This document shows positions 54,742 to 63,489 of a stretch of 64,000 nt of DNA, one piece after another (position 1 is the first letter of the stretch; each line of letters begins with the position of its first letter). Below the pieces are notes generated by a model. That model was given only the letters and a program-made list of their open reading frames with translations. It made no database searches and was not told where the DNA came from. Position numbers and translations under genes: made by a program. Where the stretch lies: the NCBI RefSeq assembly GCF_918698245.1, contig NZ_CAKKMS010000004.1:62001-126000 (forward strand), in the 5' to 3' direction. The DNA is from Pedobacter sp. Bi126 (GTDB lineage: Bacteria > Bacteroidota > Bacteroidia > Sphingobacteriales > Sphingobacteriaceae).

Positions 54742-55746
54742 ATGAGCAATACGAAAATTAAACTAAGTGTGTTAGATCAATCGCCGGTTCGCAAGGGTGT
54801 TACCGCCCGTCGTGCCATTGAGGAAACCACTATACTAGCACAAGAAACCGAAAGATTGGGATATCACCGTTTCTGGGTTTCAGAACATCACAATACCACC
54901 AGTTTAGCGGGTTCAACGCCCGAAATCTTAATTGCCCATTTGGCCAATCATACCAAAACTTTAAGGTTAGGTTCTGGCGGTATTATGCTGCCTAACCATA
55001 GTGCGTTAAAGGTTGCAGAAAGTTTTCGTTTGCTGGAGGTGATGCATCCCAGCCGGATTGATCTGGGCATGGGCCGCGCACCAGGTACCGACCGCATTAC
55101 GGCTTCGATGCTTAATCCATCAAACAATTGGAGTGAGCAGGATTTTGTAGAACAACTGCGTGAGCTGCAACATTACTTGCATGATACCTCTGATGGGGGT
55201 ATCCAGGCCAAAATAAAAGCCATTCCCATTGCTGAAACTGTTCCGCAACAATGGCTTTTGAGCAGCAGCGGGCAAAGTGCCTTATTTTCGGCCCACTTTG
55301 GAATGGGCTTTTCTTTTGCGCATTTTATTAATCCGCATGGAGGGCCACAGGCTGTTCGATACTACAGGGAACATTTTAAGCCTTCGGTTGATTTGGCAAA
55401 ACCCGTTGAAAACGTGGCGCTTTTTGTTTTCTGCTCAGAAGATGAAGAAAAGGTAAAACAACAGGAGGCTTTAATGGCTTACCGTTTTCTCCAGCTAGAA
55501 AAGGGTGGAGGTTTAAGTGCTGTAGGTTGGAACGATATTAAGGATATCAGCTATAACGCTGCAGAGCAGGAACGGATTAACGCAAATAAGCCACGAATGA
55601 TTTACGGTACCCCTGCGGTGATTAAAGAGCGGCTTACCAAATTGGCTGCCGATTATGATGTTAATGAACTGATGGCAGTTACCATTACCGAGCATTTTGA
55701 AGATCGGATAAAATCTTACGAGTTGCTTGCGGAAATGTTTTTGTAA
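54742..55746 (+). CDS. LLM class flavin-dependent oxidoreductase
   Basis: A 334-aa bacterial luciferase-like monooxygenase (MsnO8-type). Typical blocks: KIKLSVLDQSPVRKGVTARR, RFWVSEHHNTTSLAGSTPEI, LRLGSGGIMLPNHSALKVAE, RIDLGMGRAPGTDR and a long C-terminal flavin/substrate region. It uses FMNH2 or reduces FMN-linked substrates; the true substrate is unknown. It begins 70 nt after the methyltransferase but has its own promoter element. Confidence 0.9.
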   Translation: MSNTKIKLSVLDQSPVRKGVTARRAIEETTILAQETERLGYHRFWVSEHHNTTSLAGSTPEILIAHLANHTKTLRLGSGGIMLPNHSALKVAESFRLLEVMHPSRIDLGMGRAPGTDRITASMLNPSNNWSEQDFVEQLRELQHYLHDTSDGGIQAKIKAIPIAETVPQQWLLSSSGQSALFSAHFGMGFSFAHFINPHGGPQAVRYYREHFKPSVDLAKPVENVALFVFCSEDEEKVKQQEALMAYRFLQLEKGGGLSAVGWNDIKDISYNAAEQERINANKPRMIYGTPAVIKERLTKLAADYDVNELMAVTITEHFEDRIKSYELLAEMFL

Positions 55747-55762
55747 TGATAAATCATTTCCA

Positions 55763-55839
55763 TGGTCTGTGTCTCCACAGACAATTATGAAGGGTTTCAA
55801 GCCAAGAGTTTTTACTGTGGTCTGTGAAGACACAGACCA
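55763..55839. repeat. GGTCTGTG/CACAGACC inverted repeat
   Basis: The 12-bp arms TGGTCTGTGTCT (55763-55774) and AGACACAGACCA (55828-55839) face each other, and inner CCACAGAC/GTCTGTG copies repeat the theme. It lies between the LLM stop and the converging barrel gene; it may act as a terminator for both. Confidence 0.6.
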
Positions 55840-55844
55840 CGGGA

Positions 55845-58619
55845 TTAAAAATTAAAAAACGTTTGTCTGCCGCCAACTTTTTGGCCGAAGTTTTGGATAT
55901 TATAAGTAAGGGTAAGCATGCCATATCTACCCAGGTTATTACTCTGTGTATCGATAACGCTGTTGCCCGTAATCTGGATGTTCCTACGGACATTGCTCTG
56001 CAAAATATCATTCACCGAGAATTTTAATTGCGCCCTGTCGTTTTTCATGAAAAGGTAAGTAAGAGCGGCATTCCAGAATTTGATGTTATTGTTATATCCG
56101 GCGATTTTTTGATCATTGATGGTTAAAGCATAACTGGTTTCGAAAACCAGTTTTTTGGGATAACGGATAATCAGTTCGGATGTGCTTTGATGGGTATTGT
56201 AGCTAATGTTAGTGTAATAGCTATCCTCGTACCTACTGCGATTAAGGTTTACCGAATACGACTGGTTAATTTCTACCTTATCGTTTAGGTTTAACCTGAT
56301 ACTCCCATTAGGCCCTACATAAAACACATTTGCATCGCTCTCAATATTATTCACAATAACGGGACTATGATCAAAATTGGCCCAGAAGCCTAAACCTACT
56401 TTTAAACTTGTTTTATCTTTTTTGAAATCTTTCGAAATATTGGCCCCTCCGCTAAAATTATAGATGCCATTTTTGTTAACGGGATTAATCGTTTGAACTC
56501 CGTTATTTATGGTGATAGTGTTAACAACGCCATTTTTTGTGAAACTGCCATAACCGTATAAATTATAATTAATCATGCTCTTAGGGTCATATTTATACAT
56601 ATTCATGCTTAAATTCTGCATACGGGCAGGTAATAAATTTGGGTTTCCATTTCTGATGTAAAATGCATTGGTATTGTTGGCCACAGGCTGAAGATAACTT
56701 ACATCAGGCTCTGTAAAACGGGCAGAATAATTAAAGCGGAATATTTTATATTTTAATTGGAAGGTTGGCCATATAAAATTATAACGCTGATTAATATCAA
56801 CGGTATTGGTAAAGCGGTTGTTTAACGAAATGTAGTTGTGTACCAATCCCGGTTGAAGGTAAAGATCTTTGGTTACTTTGTATCCCAGACTGATGTTTGT
56901 ATTGGTTTTAAAACCGGCCTGTTTAACAGTTTGCGATAAATCTGGCACAACAATATCGTACAGCTGGTTAGCCGGATTGCGGTAAAAAGTGCTTAATGCA
57001 TTTTCGTTATTGATGATGTTTCCGCTTACATCTGCTTTAAAATTCAGTTTTTTGCTAATTGGTTCGGTATAATTGCCATAGAAGTAAGACCTGAAATTAT
57101 CAATGGTATTATTCCTTAACTGATCAACTTCTGAAGTAGATGGCGTAAGGTAAAAAATACTACTACTCCTGTTGTAATTGATAATTGGGTTGGGGGTTGC
57201 AGAAATATCGGCTCCGATATTGAAAGATCTTCCTGCCTTTTTAAAATCCTTACTAAAATCGGCCCTCAACTGATATTTGTTGCTCGAAGTATTGAGGTCA
57301 TTCAAATTTTTGAGGGTATTAATGAGCTGATTATTCGCATTATTGTTGCTTGAGGAAACCTTACTCACCGAATTGTTGGAGCTGAGCACAATTGCCGGCT
57401 CTATGGTCAGTTGTGTTAAAGAGTCGATTTGCCAATCTAATTTTCCACCAATATTGTGTTTTAGAATAAGAGAATTGGTATTTTCACTGGCGTTGGTAAT
57501 CAATCTGTCAGTACCTAATGTTTGGTTGGTATTGGTAAGTTTCTCCAGAAGGTTATCCGATCGGCCGAAGAAATATTGGGTATTAATTTTGATCCCTTTT
57601 TTGGTTAAAGTGTTAAAATTAAAACCACCACCCGATGAAGCCTGAACGCCATTATAACTTCCGCCAAAATTAATACCGTTGAACTCAAAATAACCTCCTG
57701 AGGTCATCATCATGGAGTTTACACCGCTTCTGCTAAATCCACCTATCCGTTGCACATCATTGGGGTTAAAGCCTGGCTGATTGATGTTGTTGCCATAAGC
57801 CAATATACTTACCTGTGTAGTATCTCTAAAGAAATTCATTAATCCGCCGGCCTGATACAGGTCTTTTAAACCTCCACCAGCATACAGTTTGCCAAAAGCT
57901 CCTTTTTTAATGGCTTTTTTCAATTTTAAATTGATAATCTGTGGGATTTCTGCTGCCGTTAAATCCGGATCACGTCTTTTGGCTTGTTTATCATCAACCA
58001 CCTGCACCTTATCTATAATATTAGCTGGTAGATTTTTAGTCGCAATCTGCTGGTCGCCACCAAAAAACTCTTTTCCGTCTACTAAAATTTTACTAACTGT
58101 TTTACCGTTAACCTGTATAGCGCCATCGGCTGCAATAGCAACGCCTGGAAGCTTTTTTAACAGATCTTCTACCACCGCTGATGGGAGGGTTTTAAAGGAT
58201 TCTGCATTGAATTCAATAGTATCTTTACGTACAATTACAGGTGGCCTTTCTCCCGAAATTACAACCTCGTTTAGGTCGTTTGCTTTAACGGAAAGATAGA
58301 GAGTGCCCAAATTTAAGGTGGGATTGGCTGCAGTTAGTTCAACCTCTTTCCGATATGTTCCATACTGCCATGCGGTTACCACTAAACGGTATCTTACGCC
58401 TATGGTTAAGCCATTGATTTTAAAAACGCCTTTGTCATCCGATAATTTATAAGTGCTCAATATGCTATCGCCAACTTTATATACTGAAACCGTTGAGTAA
58501 TTTAAGGTGGTTTTGTGATTGGCACTATCGGCTAAAATTCCGGTAATGCTTCCGTTTTTTTGTGCAAATAAATTAAAAATAGCTAAGGTAAAGGCGATTG
58601 AAAGTAAGAGTTTCTTCAT
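55845..58619 (-). CDS. Outer-membrane beta-barrel protein (TonB-receptor-like)
   Basis: A 924-aa outer-membrane protein of the OMP_b-brl_3 group. Signal peptide MKKLLLSIAFTLAIFNLFAQ, CarboxypepD_reg-like domain (GSITGILADSANHKTTLNYS, about 22-110), a plug-like region (VVISGERPPVIVRKDTIEFN, KTLPSAVVEDLLKKLPGVAI, ILVDGKEFFGGDQQIATKNL) and a long barrel rich in Asn, Tyr and aromatic strand ends. It differs from SusC: no SusD partner and a different plug. Substrate unknown; probably an uptake or adhesion protein. The protein ends at TAA right after a repeat. Confidence 0.85.
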   Translation of the reverse strand: MKKLLLSIAFTLAIFNLFAQKNGSITGILADSANHKTTLNYSTVSVYKVGDSILSTYKLSDDKGVFKINGLTIGVRYRLVVTAWQYGTYRKEVELTAANPTLNLGTLYLSVKANDLNEVVISGERPPVIVRKDTIEFNAESFKTLPSAVVEDLLKKLPGVAIAADGAIQVNGKTVSKILVDGKEFFGGDQQIATKNLPANIIDKVQVVDDKQAKRRDPDLTAAEIPQIINLKLKKAIKKGAFGKLYAGGGLKDLYQAGGLMNFFRDTTQVSILAYGNNINQPGFNPNDVQRIGGFSRSGVNSMMMTSGGYFEFNGINFGGSYNGVQASSGGGFNFNTLTKKGIKINTQYFFGRSDNLLEKLTNTNQTLGTDRLITNASENTNSLILKHNIGGKLDWQIDSLTQLTIEPAIVLSSNNSVSKVSSSNNNANNQLINTLKNLNDLNTSSNKYQLRADFSKDFKKAGRSFNIGADISATPNPIINYNRSSSIFYLTPSTSEVDQLRNNTIDNFRSYFYGNYTEPISKKLNFKADVSGNIINNENALSTFYRNPANQLYDIVVPDLSQTVKQAGFKTNTNISLGYKVTKDLYLQPGLVHNYISLNNRFTNTVDINQRYNFIWPTFQLKYKIFRFNYSARFTEPDVSYLQPVANNTNAFYIRNGNPNLLPARMQNLSMNMYKYDPKSMINYNLYGYGSFTKNGVVNTITINNGVQTINPVNKNGIYNFSGGANISKDFKKDKTSLKVGLGFWANFDHSPVIVNNIESDANVFYVGPNGSIRLNLNDKVEINQSYSVNLNRSRYEDSYYTNISYNTHQSTSELIIRYPKKLVFETSYALTINDQKIAGYNNNIKFWNAALTYLFMKNDRAQLKFSVNDILQSNVRRNIQITGNSVIDTQSNNLGRYGMLTLTYNIQNFGQKVGGRQTFFNF

Positions 58620-58939
58620 GTATATTTTAAATAAGCAAGCTAAAATTAGGCGCTATGTTTTTACGGTACAGATAAATGTGATGAACGGTATAAAAAATGT
58701 GATAGACTAAAAATCTGGCTTGGTTCGTTATAAGGCGTACAGGCTGACTAAACGTTGAACCAAATTAAAACAACTAATCTTTTAGGTAAAAGTAGTTGCC
58801 TAAAAGTATTTTTGCAAATACTAAACGAAAAAATTACATAATGCTAAAAAGAGGAGCTGGAGAAAAAAGGGATTTCAACGGCTCAGTGTTCATAATTAAA
58901 AGTTTGTAATGGCGACTTAAAGCTTTCGTCTAAACAATG
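58620..58939. other. Intergenic region with palindrome and lone promoter
   Basis: No gene. A perfect palindrome, CTTTTAGG (58779-58786) and CCTAAAAG (58799-58806), abuts a TATTTTTG -7 element (58807-58814) reading right, toward the antisense strand of the M28 gene. A short unsupported 22-codon frame (ATG at 58840) follows. Confidence 0.4.
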
Positions 58940-60079
58940 TTATTCCATCAGTTTTTGATTAAAACCAACAATTAATTTAAACAGATCTTTATACTCGGTA
59001 AGCGGCAATGTTTCAGGTTTATCGAATATATCGTGGTAGGCAGACGGACCACCCTGGGTATAGATGAAGAATGCCGGAACGCCTTTTTCGGTAAAGAAAT
59101 AGTGATCGCTGTTGGCTGCTTTACCTCTGGAGTTTATTTTCGAGATGTAATGATTTTGGTTATTGATTGCGTTTAGCAGCGCAAATGCTTTAGGATAAAC
59201 GGATGCATTAACTACAGTCATGCCGGCTTCACCGGTTCCAACCAAATCTAAGTTGATTAGGAATTTAATCTTGCTTAAAGGAATTAAAGGGTTTTCTACA
59301 AAAAACCTCGATCCCAACAGCCCGGCTTCTTCGCCTGCGAAACAGATAAAACCAATTGAGTAGGGCTGGGGATTGGCGGCATAATATTTTGCCAAACTTA
59401 ATAATGTAGCTACGCCAGCGGCATTGTCATTTGCGCCGGGGAAATAAGTGTCAGCACCCATTCCACCCAAATGATCGTAATGCGCTGTAATGATTAAAAT
59501 GGAATCAGGAAATTTAGTACCCTTAACTAAACCGCAAATGTTAGCTGCCTCAAAGTTCGGAATAAATTTGTTTTCAATATCAACATTAATTTCTTTTGGT
59601 GTTGCTGTAAAATTCTTTTTGTTAAGCTGGATCGTTGTTATATCACCAACTTCTGTAGCTACAGACCAGGTTAATTTGTCTTTTAATAAAACCTTTAACG
59701 ATGGAGAAGCCTGATAATTAAGACTATCCACCTCGGTTAAATTTTCCTTTTGTTTAACGCTGGGGCTCTCATTGTTTACAATGAAATCTTTACCAGGGAT
59801 AAGTTTTTGACCATTTATTGCCACCATCATTTTTCCTGGAAATGTATTTACAGGGAAATTAAATGTCTGCTTATAAGATTGACCCATTGGCAACAAACCG
59901 ATTTTTTGATAAGCTTCTGCTAGGTAATCCGCAGATTTTTTCATCCCGTCTTTGGTATAACCTCTGCCCCAAAATTCTTTTGAAGTAAGGGTATTTACTA
60001 CATTTCTGGTATAGGTAGAATCTTGCGCAAAAGTATTGATTGCTAAAAACAGGAAGATGATGAAGCCAAATTTTTTCAT
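58940..60079 (-). CDS. M28 family zinc peptidase
   Basis: A 379-aa exported aminopeptidase-like enzyme, signal peptide MKKFGFIIFLFLAINTFAQ. The M28 zinc ligands are in ITAHYDHLGGMG (His), GANDNAAGVATLL (Asp), CFAGEEAGLLGS (Glu, catalytic Glu) and further His near HDIFDKPE. The N-terminal region (ADYLAEAYQKIGLLPMG) is the usual M28 cap. It probably trims peptides in the periplasm. The next gene in the same direction (DUF6607) ends about 390 nt upstream, so this is probably a separate unit. Confidence 0.92.
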   Translation of the reverse strand: MKKFGFIIFLFLAINTFAQDSTYTRNVVNTLTSKEFWGRGYTKDGMKKSADYLAEAYQKIGLLPMGQSYKQTFNFPVNTFPGKMMVAINGQKLIPGKDFIVNNESPSVKQKENLTEVDSLNYQASPSLKVLLKDKLTWSVATEVGDITTIQLNKKNFTATPKEINVDIENKFIPNFEAANICGLVKGTKFPDSILIITAHYDHLGGMGADTYFPGANDNAAGVATLLSLAKYYAANPQPYSIGFICFAGEEAGLLGSRFFVENPLIPLSKIKFLINLDLVGTGEAGMTVVNASVYPKAFALLNAINNQNHYISKINSRGKAANSDHYFFTEKGVPAFFIYTQGGPSAYHDIFDKPETLPLTEYKDLFKLIVGFNQKLME

Positions 60080-60467
60080 CCCGAAATTTAGTAAAATAAT
60101 GTAGTTGTTGATCGGGATTTGTAATCCCGATCTTGGAGTTAAGGATTTTTAATCTCTTAGGCGGATTACAAATCCACAATTCATCTGGCCGAAATTGCAA
60201 ATCTCGACTAACATTACGTTTGGTCTATAATCCAAAGAACTACAGACCCAAGTTAAATAAACCTGATAAAGCGTAAAGCCCGGAACGAGGCACGAGTGAG
60301 GACTTGCAGCGATAGCAGGACTTTACCAACCGAAGTGCGCCAGACTTTGATTTCATAATAATATTATCGATACACCCAAGTTATGCGACATCGTTTAACA
60401 AAAAATGGTCGACAGTTAACAAGCCATTGCCATTAACCATCAACCATTCACTATGTAAACAATTATT
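60080..60467. repeat. Intergenic region with hairpin repeats
   Basis: No gene. 60110-60132 is a perfect hairpin GATCGGGATT-TGT-AATCCCGATC. Weaker relatives of its core follow at 60160-60175 (GGATTACAAATCC) and 60192-60210. 60255-60330 (AAACCTGATAAAGCGTAAAG, GAGTGAGGACTTGCAGCG) matches parts of 24140-24175 and 24260-24272. Confidence 0.6.
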
Positions 60468-61406
60468 TTACTTTACCAAATAAGGCTTTAAAGCTGTTTT
60501 AATTTTTTCTTTGTTCTGGCTTGCTGTCCATTTTTCTTTAATAGATTGATCACCCAGGTTAAAAAGTGTTTCGTAAAGCAATTTGCCATTTGCCATTGTC
60601 TGAACCTTAAAGGTACTTTGCGAACCAATAATGTCAGCCCAAACACCACGAACATCTGCCCAGTAGGTGTGTTGGCTTGCCCACCATTTTTGTGCATATG
60701 CGAAAGTTTTAGGGTCTATTTTCGTAAACTCCTCATAACCTTTTTCAACAGCTAAAAGTTTATCGCCATCGGCAGAACGCACTATTTTTTTATTGTCCTG
60801 CTCAAACGTCCAACCATTTTTAGTAATGGTAATTCTGCTGCCACGGTTTAATACATTGTAATCTTTACGCACAGTAGATTCTCTTCTTGGTAGTGGAGAA
60901 TCGGTTTCGCTCGACCAAGAATCGTGACCACCAACATGGCTCCATGTTCCATAACCCTGGTAACGTGGACTATCATCAACCTGATAAACTTTTTGCGTCC
61001 ATTTTCCTTTTACATCAGCTGGCGTTAAATTGCCTTTTTTCCATGCATTACCTTCGGTATAAAGCATAATATTGGTGTCTTCATACGTCCAATCCTGGCG
61101 CCAGTGTTTAATAACAGTGGTATCATTAATGGCCAACATGTGTTGAATTACAATTCTTTTAGGTTCATCAATAATAATCTCTGCCCATTCGTTGCCATGA
61201 CTTTCATAAGGCTTACTGAACTTGTAGTTTGGATCTGGAGCGGTAACTTCACCATAGTTGAAGTTCACTTCATAAAAACCAGCCAATGACTTTATTGCTT
61301 TTCTATCCTTTTCTAGTTTTTCTTCCGGAGAGTCAACTTTTGTTTGCGCATCAGTATTAAGGGTAATCAAACCGGTTAATACTAAAATTAGGTTTAAAAA
61401 TTTCAT
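60468..61406 (-). CDS. Exported DUF6607 protein
   Basis: A 312-aa secreted protein (signal peptide MKFLNLILVLTGLITLNTDAQ) of what I remember as the DUF6607 family. Trp-rich body: KHWRQDWTYEDTNIMLYTEG, HVGGHDSWSSETDSPLPRRE, AYAQKWWASQHTYWADVRGV. Function unknown. It is the last gene of an operon with PepSY and DUF4198 proteins and a siderophore receptor, 23 nt after the PepSY stop, so a role in iron uptake or haem handling is inference from context. Confidence 0.8.
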   Translation of the reverse strand: MKFLNLILVLTGLITLNTDAQTKVDSPEEKLEKDRKAIKSLAGFYEVNFNYGEVTAPDPNYKFSKPYESHGNEWAEIIIDEPKRIVIQHMLAINDTTVIKHWRQDWTYEDTNIMLYTEGNAWKKGNLTPADVKGKWTQKVYQVDDSPRYQGYGTWSHVGGHDSWSSETDSPLPRRESTVRKDYNVLNRGSRITITKNGWTFEQDNKKIVRSADGDKLLAVEKGYEEFTKIDPKTFAYAQKWWASQHTYWADVRGVWADIIGSQSTFKVQTMANGKLLYETLFNLGDQSIKEKWTASQNKEKIKTALKPYLVK

Positions 61407-61429
61407 TTTTATTATTAATTAGGGTGTGT

Positions 61430-62635
61430 TTAGCTTTCCGCCACTGCGGTATTTTTTTTCTTTTTTCCTTTTCCCCACCAGATAATGAATCCGGTTATGG
61501 GTAAGCTTGCTGCAATTAAACTGGCAAAAAAGGCCATTATTTTTCCGGTTAATCCTAAAATAGCCCCTACGTGGATATCGTAATTCATACCGATTAACGT
61601 TTCTCCCGCATTTTTCTCAGACTGGTTTGCTCTGTGCAATAACTTGCCCGAGTACTGATCGAACTGAAGTACGTCGTAATTCCAAAACGTTTCTTTGCCC
61701 CGGTATCCTGTGGCGTAAATGGTTGCCGAACCGCCATTGGCAGGCGACATGGCAATGCGATCTTCATTTTTAAATATTTTTCTGGCTTGCTCAAAAGCAA
61801 TATCGAAAGGAATTGCAGTAATGGTTTTGGTCGAATCTGATTTAACTTCTACCGTTTTTGGCGCTGTGGTACTTCCCGAGGCTACTACGTAAACCGTGGT
61901 TTGGAACCATTGAAATGCCCAAACCAGACCGGTTAAGGCCAGCATTAGGCAGATCAGCATTGCATAAAAACCCAGCACATTGTGCATGTCGTAATTAATG
62001 CGTTTAAACTTGGCCTTCCATTTTACTTTAAAGCTCTTATCGAAGTTTGATTTTTTGAGGTTTTTAGGCCACCACATCACCATTCCAGAAATGAGGAGAA
62101 ATACAAAAATGAAGGTAGACCATCCGATAATCTGCTGGCCAATGGGATGATTGATCAACAAACTCCAATGGATCATTTTAACTACACCAAAAAACTCATA
62201 TTTATAATCGGCAACTAAAGTTACTTTTCCAGTATAAGGGTTAATCAGCACAACATCATAATAATCGATAGAATCGAAATACCAGAATGCCTTAGGGTCG
62301 CCAGGTTTATAAACGCCAAGTTCCCATGCCCTTCCTGGTGCTTTATAAGCAGAAACAAAGGTGATTTTCTTTTTATTCCCCAGTGCTTTTTCGGCATTGG
62401 CCTTTAGTACACTTAAGGGTAGGGTTTTAGGATTTGATGGAACCTCTACAAAAATCTCCTTGCGGCGAATGAGTTCGGTAATTTCTTTTTGAAAAACATA
62501 AATACAACCTGTAATGCCCAACATCAGTACGATTAAACCAGATGCGATGCCCAGCCATAAGTGCAGCCAGTCGCTTATCCGCCTTAAACGCGATTTCTTG
62601 TTTTTTGATTTGGTTGATGTTTCTGTTAGTGCCAT
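61430..62635 (-). CDS. PepSY-associated transmembrane protein
   Basis: A 401-aa inner-membrane protein of the PepSY_TM family, linked to periplasmic reduction of ferric siderophores. Four membrane helices: TM1 near 17-45 (WLHLWLGIASGLIVLMLGIT), TM2 near 160-185 (IIGWSTFIFVFLLISGMVMW), TM3 near 205-230 (HNVLGFYAMLICLMLALTGL), TM4 near 360-385. His residues in or near the helices (SDWLHLW, IHWSLLINHPIGQQI, YDMHNVLGF, YDIHVGAILG) could bind haem. ATG at 62635; an in-frame TTG two codons earlier is ignored. Confidence 0.9.
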   Translation of the reverse strand: MALTETSTKSKNKKSRLRRISDWLHLWLGIASGLIVLMLGITGCIYVFQKEITELIRRKEIFVEVPSNPKTLPLSVLKANAEKALGNKKKITFVSAYKAPGRAWELGVYKPGDPKAFWYFDSIDYYDVVLINPYTGKVTLVADYKYEFFGVVKMIHWSLLINHPIGQQIIGWSTFIFVFLLISGMVMWWPKNLKKSNFDKSFKVKWKAKFKRINYDMHNVLGFYAMLICLMLALTGLVWAFQWFQTTVYVVASGSTTAPKTVEVKSDSTKTITAIPFDIAFEQARKIFKNEDRIAMSPANGGSATIYATGYRGKETFWNYDVLQFDQYSGKLLHRANQSEKNAGETLIGMNYDIHVGAILGLTGKIMAFFASLIAASLPITGFIIWWGKGKKKKNTAVAES

Positions 62636-62712
62636 TAGCAAAGCTGTATGAATAAAAGAACCAATTAGCCTTTTTTAAGACTAATTGGCTTTAAATTTTT
62701 ATAAAAATTCGA

Positions 62713-63423
62713 CTATTTAACTTCAGTAGTATAAGTTACCAAATGCCAAACTTTATCGTAGTCTTTTCCATTTAATTTTCCTGGCGTTTTATCTTCAGTA
62801 AAAGCTTCCAGAAAATAATTTCCTTTTTTCTCTGGTTTGAAAGTGAATTTTCCTTCCACATCTGTTTCAGTAGGTTGTGCTTTTCGATCAGTATTTACAA
62901 CGGTTAACTTTTGTTTTGCAAAAGGCACTGCGTTATAAATTACCTGATGAACTGAAGTTTCTCCAACGGTTAAAGCATGTTTATCTGGTCTGATGGTTAA
63001 TGCCGCAGCTGCCGGAAAACTGGTGTTTATTTTTGCGTTCCCTACGGCAACATCTGCAAAAGCATAATATTCAATTTTAGCTTTTTCATAAACCGCCGCA
63101 ACTTCATGTACCACAGAAAGTTTATAGGTGCCTTCTTGATCCGGTGTGAAACTGGCTTTGAAGAAACGTACATCAGCAGTAGTTGGTAAAACCCTGGTTG
63201 TTCCATCTGGAGCAATTAAAGCCAGCTTAAATTCTTTTAAGTTGCTAAACCATTTTGCTGCAGAATCTGGTTCGTTACTCTCGTATTCTCCGAAGAAGAC
63301 TTTTACCTCCTGTGCTTGTCCTTTTTTGCCTGTTGAGGCCGTTTCTATCCATAAAGCATGCGCAAATGCGCTCGAAATGCTAAAGATTAGAACGAAAAAT
63401 AATAATGAGATTTTAGTTTTCAT
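62713..63423 (-). CDS. DUF4198 periplasmic protein
   Basis: A 236-aa exported protein of the DUF4198 family (signal peptide MKTKISLLFFVLIFSISSAFA, then HALWIETAS, the family's usual first mature residues). It is beta-sandwich-like; relatives are encoded beside TonB receptors and metal-uptake genes. It may bind a metal or metallophore, by context. Its gene lies between the siderophore receptor and the PepSY gene, same strand. Confidence 0.88.
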   Translation of the reverse strand: MKTKISLLFFVLIFSISSAFAHALWIETASTGKKGQAQEVKVFFGEYESNEPDSAAKWFSNLKEFKLALIAPDGTTRVLPTTADVRFFKASFTPDQEGTYKLSVVHEVAAVYEKAKIEYYAFADVAVGNAKINTSFPAAAALTIRPDKHALTVGETSVHQVIYNAVPFAKQKLTVVNTDRKAQPTETDVEGKFTFKPEKKGNYFLEAFTEDKTPGKLNGKDYDKVWHLVTYTTEVK

Positions 63424-63489
63424 GTTTTCTGGGTTGGGTTTTAAAACCAGGAGAAATTGATCTGATCCAATTGCTCCCGATTGATTTAA

